From the NCBI GenBank assembly GCA_022360075.1, contig JAKSDN010000755.1, forward strand, positions 1 through 11,428: a stretch of DNA of 11,428 nt, written 5' to 3'. Within the stretch, counting starts at the first letter, position 1, and each line of letters opens with the position of its first letter. Below the pieces are notes generated by a model. It saw only the letters and a list, made by a program, of their open reading frames with translations, was not told where the DNA came from and searched no databases. The translations under genes were made by a program, and so were the position numbers. Positions 8,511 to 11,428 of this stretch are shown here, one piece after another. This stretch comes from Kiloniellales bacterium (GTDB lineage: Bacteria; Pseudomonadota; Alphaproteobacteria; Kiloniellales; JAKSDN01).

Positions 8511-8600
8511 GCCGCCCCACGTAAGAGGGGCAAAAGTCCGGGCCATGTTGGCCGTATCGAGCGATGGTGGCGCATTCCGGTCTTGGCTGCAGTGCTGGCG

Positions 8601-8714
8601 TGCGTGCTTCGAGACGCCTCTTTGGGGCTCCTCAGCATGAGGAAGGCCTTTGCCGGCATTAAGATTGCTCCTCATGCTGAGGAGCGCTCGACAGAGCGCG
8701 TCTCGAAGCACGCA
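8601..8714. repeat. Palindromic intergenic repeat element (REP/MITE-like)
   Basis: The outer arms TGCGTGCTTCGAGACGC (8601-8617) and GCGTCTCGAAGCACGCA (8698-8714) are a perfect 17-bp inverted repeat. Inside them, CTCCTCAGCATGAGGA (8628-8643) and TCCTCATGCTGAGGAG (8669-8684) are a perfect 16-bp inverted repeat. Each inner arm is itself a 6-bp hairpin (TCCTCA-GCA-TGAGGA). The whole can fold as one long cruciform or as several small hairpins. I recall very similar CTTCGAGACG...CTCCTCAG-ATGAGGA elements dispersed between genes of many alphaproteobacteria. No target-site duplication is visible and the element encodes nothing. Confidence 0.8.
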
Positions 8715-8804
8715 GGCTGTTTGTCCAGCGCTCCAAGCCTCTTGTCGTTCCTGTCGAAGAACGCCGGTCTATTCTCGCCCGGCCTTTTACTCCTCTTACC
8801 CGCC

Positions 8805-8898
8805 CCACTAGGTAACTCTTTGTTTGGGTTCAATTCTGATCGACACTCGATCCAATTTCATCGGACTCAAGTGTCGGAATTGGACCACTAGGACACTC
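8805..8898. repeat. Short direct repeats flanking an imperfect inverted repeat
   Basis: CCACTAGGTAACTC (8805-8818) and CCACTAGGACACTC (8885-8898) differ at two positions and are 80 bp apart. Between them, CAATTCTGATCGACACTCGA is inversely matched by TCAAGTGTCGGAATTG, with a 4-base insertion in one arm. It may be the trace of a small inserted element or a degenerate hairpin; origin unknown. Confidence 0.35.
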
Positions 8899-8965
8899 GC
8901 ACGGGAGAGGATTTGAGATCGGGCGCCTGTGGCCTCGTCCGGAGAGGGCACGAAGCCCGAGGCTG

Positions 8966-9322
8966 TCAGCCGACCAGGTTCAAGACGCCGATGGCGCCGA
9001 AGCTGGCGATCGCCGAGACGAGCAAGGGCAACTCGACCGATGGATTGAGCGCCGCGGTGTCTTCGTCGGCCGCGGCCAGGCTCAGGGCGATCAGCAAGAG
9101 CGAGACGACGGCGAGTTCGGTCGATCGGAAAGCAAAGGCGACGATGGCAAAGGGAATGCCGCAGTTCTGGAAGAACACCGGCAGAAGCGGCACCGTGAGC
9201 GCCCGCCTGAGAACCGGCTCCTCGAACACGAGACGCCAAAACAGGACGGCCATCACCGAAAGGTAGACGGTAACGCTCAAGGCGACGAGGACGGCCGTCG
9301 CATTGCTCACGACGTCGACCAT
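8966..9322 (-). CDS. Small hypothetical membrane protein, four predicted helices
   Basis: I do not recognise the family. The 118-residue protein is almost entirely hydrophobic, with likely membrane helices at about residues 7-30, 42-64, 66-85 and 96-117. The short polar loop FWRLVFEEPVLRRALT (28-43) after helix 1 is probably cytoplasmic by the positive-inside rule, and DEDTAALNPSVE (86-97) separates helices 3 and 4. There are no catalytic motifs. ATG 9322 is the earliest possible start: upstream in this frame no ATG, GTG or TTG occurs before a TGA at 9367-9365. It has almost no Shine-Dalgarno of its own; the strong site (GGGAGGT) upstream serves a 14-codon leader ORF that ends one base before this ATG. 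Translation is therefore probably coupled. A good promoter lies about 95 bp upstream. Confidence 0.75.
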   Translation of the reverse strand: MVDVVSNATAVLVALSVTVYLSVMAVLFWRLVFEEPVLRRALTVPLLPVFFQNCGIPFAIVAFAFRSTELAVVSLLLIALSLAAADEDTAALNPSVELPLLVSAIASFGAIGVLNLVG

Positions 9323-9323
9323 C

Positions 9324-9368
9324 TCAGGAAATCCGGACTCGCAAAGAAAAAGTTGCAGCGTTAATCAT
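9324..9368 (-). CDS. Putative 14-codon leader ORF upstream of the membrane protein
   Basis: The minus strand carries GGGAGGT (9383-9377), an 8-base AT-rich spacer, then ATG at 9368. The frame encodes MINAATFSLRVRIS and stops with TGA at 9326-9324. One base (G) then separates it from the ATG of the membrane protein gene, giving TGA-G-ATG. This is the best ribosome-binding site in the intergenic region and it does not fit the start of the larger gene. The arrangement suggests translational coupling through re-initiation. The peptide has no run of one amino acid, so classical attenuation is not evident. Confidence 0.5.
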   Translation of the reverse strand: MINAATFSLRVRIS

Positions 9369-9415
9369 TATTATTTACCTCCCTGTAGAAAAAGTCGCCT
9401 CCACAGACACGAGGC

Positions 9416-9443
9416 ATTATAGGCAGTCACAAATCATAATCCA
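9416..9443 (-). promoter_or_regulatory. Candidate sigma-70 promoter for leader ORF and membrane protein
   Basis: On the minus strand a perfect -10 box TATAAT occupies 9421-9416, with TG two bases before it, close to an extended -10. TGGATT (9443-9438), a poor match to TTGACA, is spaced by 16 bp. The -10 box is 47 bp before the leader ATG. The surrounding 9360-9510 is the most AT-rich part of the window. Confidence 0.5.
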
Positions 9444-9467
9444 GTGTAGAACATGGTTAAGCCGCTT

Positions 9468-9492
9468 TTTCTCTACTTTGATTAGAGAGAAA
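9468..9492. repeat. AT-rich inverted repeat
   Basis: TTTCTCT (9468-9474) and AGAGAAA (9486-9492) are inverse complements with an 11-base spacer. They lie upstream of the minus-strand promoter and downstream of the Fnr-like gene. The palindrome GTTAATTTAAC follows at 9494-9504. These could be regulator sites or end structures for the Fnr-like transcript; nothing decides between them. Confidence 0.25.
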
Positions 9493-9565
9493 GGTTAATT
9501 TAACATCAGGGCTGCGTGAATTAGGTGTCGCGACTCTGCCCCACCGCATGGATTCGTCGCGGCCT

Positions 9566-9599
9566 CGGCGGCGACCGCCGGCCACCAAGTTTTGGCGGC
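9566..9599 (-). terminator. Tandem hairpins at the end of the Fnr-like gene
   Basis: Read on the minus strand, GCCGCCAA-AAC-TTGGTGGC (9599-9581) forms an 8-bp stem with one G-U pair, and the plus-strand RNA would have a mismatch there. The second stem is CGGCGG-TCG-CCGCCG (9580-9566). Both begin at the stop codon of the Fnr-like gene. There is no T-run, so termination is likely but not certain. Confidence 0.45.
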
Positions 9600-10372
9600 T
9601 ACATGCCTTCCGCCAGATCGGCGAGCCCGTCGCGATCGTCGAGCAAGATCCGGCCGCCGGTCTCCATGGAGATCAAGCCGACCTTGCGCAGTTGGGTGAA
9701 CGTCCGGCTCACGGTCTCGGTCGTCAGGCCGAGATAGTCGCCGATGTCGCTGCGGCTCATGGGCACGAAGACGGGGTTCTCGGGCTGCCCGCGCCGGACG
9801 GCGTTGTGGGCAAGCGTGAGCAGGAACGAGGCTACCCGCTCCTTGGCGGTCTTGCGCCCCAGCAGAAGCATCTGCTCCTGGGCGACAGCCAGCTCGTGGT
9901 TGGCCATGCTCAGCAGCCGCCGCTCCATCTCAGGGAAGCGCTCCAACAGCACTTCGAGGCGCTGGCGCGGATAGCTGCAAAGGACCGCGTGATTGATCGC
10001 CTCCGCACCATAGGCGTAGGTCTCGTTGTTCGCCAAACCGAGGAAATCGCCGGGAAAAAGGAAGCCGGTGACTTGACAGCGCCCGTCCGGCAGCAGCTTG
10101 AAGACCTTCACGGTGCCCGCGGTCACGCTATAGGCGTGGGCTGCCTCGTCGCCCTCGTGAAAAAGAGATTGGCCCGGATAGAGCTCGACGTTGGAGACGA
10201 TTGCCGACAGCTCCTGCATCTCGCGCGCCGTCAGGCCGCCGCAGATCGTCATATGACGGACGGTGCAGGCTGTGCAGGGCGAGACCGATGCCGCGCCCGC
10301 GCGCTGCGGCAAGGCCTCGGCCAAGGCCGTTTCGCTGCTTTGTCCGAGAAACCGCTGCCTGGTTCCAACCAT
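9599..10372 (-). CDS. Crp/Fnr family regulator, Fe-S (FnrL/FnrN-like)
   Basis: Oxygen-sensing transcription factor by homology. In the 257-residue form starting at ATG 10372, SPCTACTVRHMTIC supplies Cys33, Cys36 and Cys44 (Cys-x2-Cys-x7-Cys, the alphaproteobacterial FnrL/FnrN/FixK1 spacing). Cys132 in AVLCSYPRQRL is placed like the fourth ligand, Cys122, of E. coli FNR. The cNMP-like beta-roll covers about 45-140 (PGQSLFHEGDEAAHAYSVTA, then GTVKVFKLLPDGRCQVTGF, then FPGDFLG). The dimer helix is about 140-175. The helix-turn-helix is at about 206-232 (SRSDIGDYLGLTTETVSRTF); E219xxS222R223 is the FNR recognition signature for TTGAT-N4-ATCAA-type sites. A TTG at 10426 preceded by GGGAG could add 18 residues. 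A matching palindrome lies upstream at 10487-10500, so autoregulation is plausible. It is divergent from the GNAT-like gene. Confidence 0.92.
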   Translation of the reverse strand: MVGTRQRFLGQSSETALAEALPQRAGAASVSPCTACTVRHMTICGGLTAREMQELSAIVSNVELYPGQSLFHEGDEAAHAYSVTAGTVKVFKLLPDGRCQVTGFLFPGDFLGLANNETYAYGAEAINHAVLCSYPRQRLEVLLERFPEMERRLLSMANHELAVAQEQMLLLGRKTAKERVASFLLTLAHNAVRRGQPENPVFVPMSRSDIGDYLGLTTETVSRTFTQLRKVGLISMETGGRILLDDRDGLADLAEGM

Positions 10373-10486
10373 CTCAAGACACCATCGGCTATGGCTTATC
10401 GTGGCTGGGAATCGCCGCTGCCGCAAGCATCTCCCAAGCCGTTGCGGCGTCGAGGCCGGCCCGTTGAAGGGTCACTTCGGCCGACT

Positions 10487-10500
10487 TTGACCTATGTCAA
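10487..10500. promoter_or_regulatory. Fnr/FixK-type binding site
   Basis: TTGAC-CTAT-GTCAA is a perfect 5-4-5 palindrome matching the Fnr/FixK consensus TTGA(T/C)-N4-(A/G)TCAA. It lies between the divergent Fnr-like gene (114 bp from its ATG) and the GNAT-like gene (55 bp from its ATG). I could not find a convincing -10 box at the -41.5 spacing on either side, so which gene it controls, and in what sense, is open. Confidence 0.65.
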
Positions 10501-10555
10501 TGCCGTCGGCAGCGGCACGCGAAAAGCTCGACCTCTCAAGGGGATCCTCCAGGCT

Positions 10556-11074
10556 ATGAGAAATCTGAGCATTCGCTCGTTGACGCGACCCAAGATCCAC
10601 CAGAGCTTCCCGCTCGTTCAGCTCGCGATGCCGAACTGTACGCTGGAGGCCTGGCAGGACTACGCGCTAAGCCACCTCTCACCGGCCGGCTTGCGCGACA
10701 GCGGTATTCTCTGTGCCGAGGACGAGCGCGGCTACATCCTCGGCCTTCTGGTCTTCCAGCTTCACCACGACCTCACGGAAGGCAATAGCCTTCTCGTCAA
10801 GAAGCTCATCGTCCAGGATCAGTTTCAGAGCGCGCGCCGCGATGTCGCCATGGCCCTGATCCAGGCTGTCGAGGCCATGGCCGACGAGACCCATTGCCGC
10901 ACGCTGCACGCCCTCGTGCCGGTCACGCCAGGCGGGCGGCGCGACGACTGGCTCTATCAGCTCTTCGTCGAATGCGGCCACGCCACGAACTGCCTGCAGC
11001 TCAGCAAGTCTCTGGCCTCGACGAGCGCCGGCCGTCAGCAAGGGCCCATCGCGGAAAACAACTCCCGCTTCTGA
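10556..11074 (+). CDS. GNAT-like hypothetical protein
   Basis: The 172-residue protein has a pattern resembling a GCN5-related N-acetyltransferase. DERGYILGLLVFQLHHD (57-73) would be strands 2-3. LLVKKLIVQDQFQ (79-91) would be strand 4, ending before the acetyl-CoA loop. ARRDVAMALIQAVEAMADE (93-111) would be the following helix, and CRTLHALVPV (114-123) strand 5. The canonical R/Q-x-x-G-x-G/A motif reads QSARRDVA here, so it is poorly conserved and activity is uncertain; the substrate is unknown. ATG 10556 is chosen because the frame upstream runs antisense through the Fnr-like gene and across the Fnr site. AAGGGG 12 bases upstream is a distant Shine-Dalgarno. The Fnr-type palindrome 55 bp upstream suggests oxygen-dependent expression. 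Confidence 0.7.
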   Translation: MRNLSIRSLTRPKIHQSFPLVQLAMPNCTLEAWQDYALSHLSPAGLRDSGILCAEDERGYILGLLVFQLHHDLTEGNSLLVKKLIVQDQFQSARRDVAMALIQAVEAMADETHCRTLHALVPVTPGGRRDDWLYQLFVECGHATNCLQLSKSLASTSAGRQQGPIAENNSRF

Positions 11075-11101
11075 GCCCCTCCCCCGACCGAGAGCGCGGC
11101 A

Positions 11102-11428
11102 CTAGAGCCAGCGCCCGACCCGCGCTTTATAGGCCCTGTATTCGTCCGCGAACTTTCGCTCGAGGTAGCTCTCCTCGCGGCGGATGACGCCGAGCCCGAG
11201 GACGATCGCGCAACCTGCGAGGAAAGGCGCCATTCCGGCGAGGCGCCAGGCCGGCTCGGCCAGAAAGGGCAGCGGCAGGGCGAATTCCCCCCAATCTCCT
11301 CGAAACGCCAGTCGCTCTGCTGGTGCTTGCCATGACAGGCCGCGATGCCATGGCCCATAGCAGCCTGGGCATCTGGGCTGTTGGCGTGGACATAGGGCGC
11401 CGCCGCGTAGGCGAGCCCGGGAGCCGAG
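11102..11428 (-). pseudogene. Membrane methyltransferase-like C-terminus, partial and apparently frameshifted
   Basis: The minus-strand frame ending at TAG 11104-11102 gives EFALPLPFLAEPAW, RLAGMAPFLAGCAIVLGLG and VIRREESYLERKFADEYRAY, then KARVGRWL. A hydrophobic helix followed by REExYLERKFxDEYRAYKxRVxRW is the typical tail of ICMT/PEMT-like membrane methyltransferases (isoprenylcysteine carboxyl methyltransferase family). Upstream of a run of six G on the coding strand (11287-11292) this frame loses its GC-rich third positions and reads oddly. Another frame then looks protein-like (APYVHANSPDAQAAMGHGIA, then ACHGKHQQSDWRFEEIGG). One extra G in the run would join them. This points to a frameshift, real or from sequencing. 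The N-terminal part lies beyond the window and I do not recognise the upstream segment. Confidence 0.5.

Larger units (their letters stand above)
8475..8965. other. 491-bp non-coding region between convergent genes
   Basis: No believable gene is found on either strand. It contains a strong hairpin (8485-8510) with a weaker one after it, a 114-bp palindromic element (8601-8714), and a 14-bp imperfect direct repeat (8805-8818 and 8885-8898) flanking an imperfect inverted repeat. Intergenic space between convergent genes is a usual home for repeat elements. Confidence 0.6.

Noticed and set aside
8745..8762. GTTC...GAAC pair resembling a LexA site
   Set aside because: The alphaproteobacterial SOS box is a direct GTTC-N7-GTTC repeat. 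Here the halves are inverted with N8 spacing, and no gene start is near.
8583..8891. 102-codon plus-strand frame in the repeat region
   Set aside because: Most of it is translation of the palindromic repeat element and AT-rich spacer, with no Shine-Dalgarno and no protein-like pattern.
9548..10555. Upstream extension of the GNAT-like frame to 508 codons
   Set aside because: This part runs antisense to the Fnr-like gene and across the Fnr-type site. The translation is low-complexity shadow sequence, and the protein-like part begins at the ATG at 10556.

Overview
The window is GC-rich bacterial chromosome. The best guess is an alphaproteobacterium of the Rhodospirillales or Kiloniellales kind. 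The reasons are GC-rich third codon positions, an Fnr-type regulator with the Cys-x2-Cys-x7-Cys cluster known from FnrL/FnrN/FixK1 proteins, and a TCCTCAGCATGAGGA-type palindromic repeat that I associate with alphaproteobacterial genomes. No rRNA, tRNA, CRISPR array or transposase gene is visible. The assignment is inference from style, not from a marker gene.

Left part (1-4405). A soluble diguanylate cyclase (189-1238) has an intact GGEEF active site but no RxxD inhibitory site. After 357 bp of non-coding sequence with a hairpin and a possible promoter/operator comes a pair of uncharacterised genes. The first is a 577-residue conserved hypothetical protein (1596-3329). The second is a 283-residue protein (3554-4405) that looks like a shortened, probably non-catalytic relative of the Ldh2 (malate/L-lactate dehydrogenase-like) family. 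This pair is the least described part of the window.

Middle part (4406-8474). Peptide chain release factor 3 (prfC) and a YbaN/DUF454 inner-membrane protein lie on the minus strand and overlap by 14 bp. Divergent from prfC on the plus strand are a DksA/TraR-type C4 zinc-finger protein, a short-chain dehydrogenase-like protein whose catalytic Tyr position is Phe, and a pentapeptide-repeat protein with 18 uninterrupted repeats. These three probably form one transcription unit that ends at a strong hairpin.

Right part (8475-11428). A 491-bp non-coding stretch holds the hairpin, a 114-bp palindromic element and a pair of short direct repeats. It is followed on the minus strand by a small four-helix membrane protein. 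That gene has a clear promoter, and its best Shine-Dalgarno sequence serves a 14-codon leader ORF that ends one base before the gene's ATG. Next is an Fe-S-type Crp/Fnr regulator (minus) divergent from a small GNAT-like protein (plus). A perfect Fnr/FixK-type palindrome, TTGAC-N4-GTCAA, lies between them and suggests oxygen-responsive control of one or both. The window ends in a minus-strand reading frame whose C-terminus looks like a membrane-bound methyltransferase (ICMT/PEMT-like). Its frame appears to be broken at a run of six G on the coding strand.

Apart from the plus-strand trio 6745-8474 and the prfC/ybaN-like pair, the genes do not form an obvious single pathway. They read as housekeeping and regulatory genes interspersed with conserved hypotheticals.
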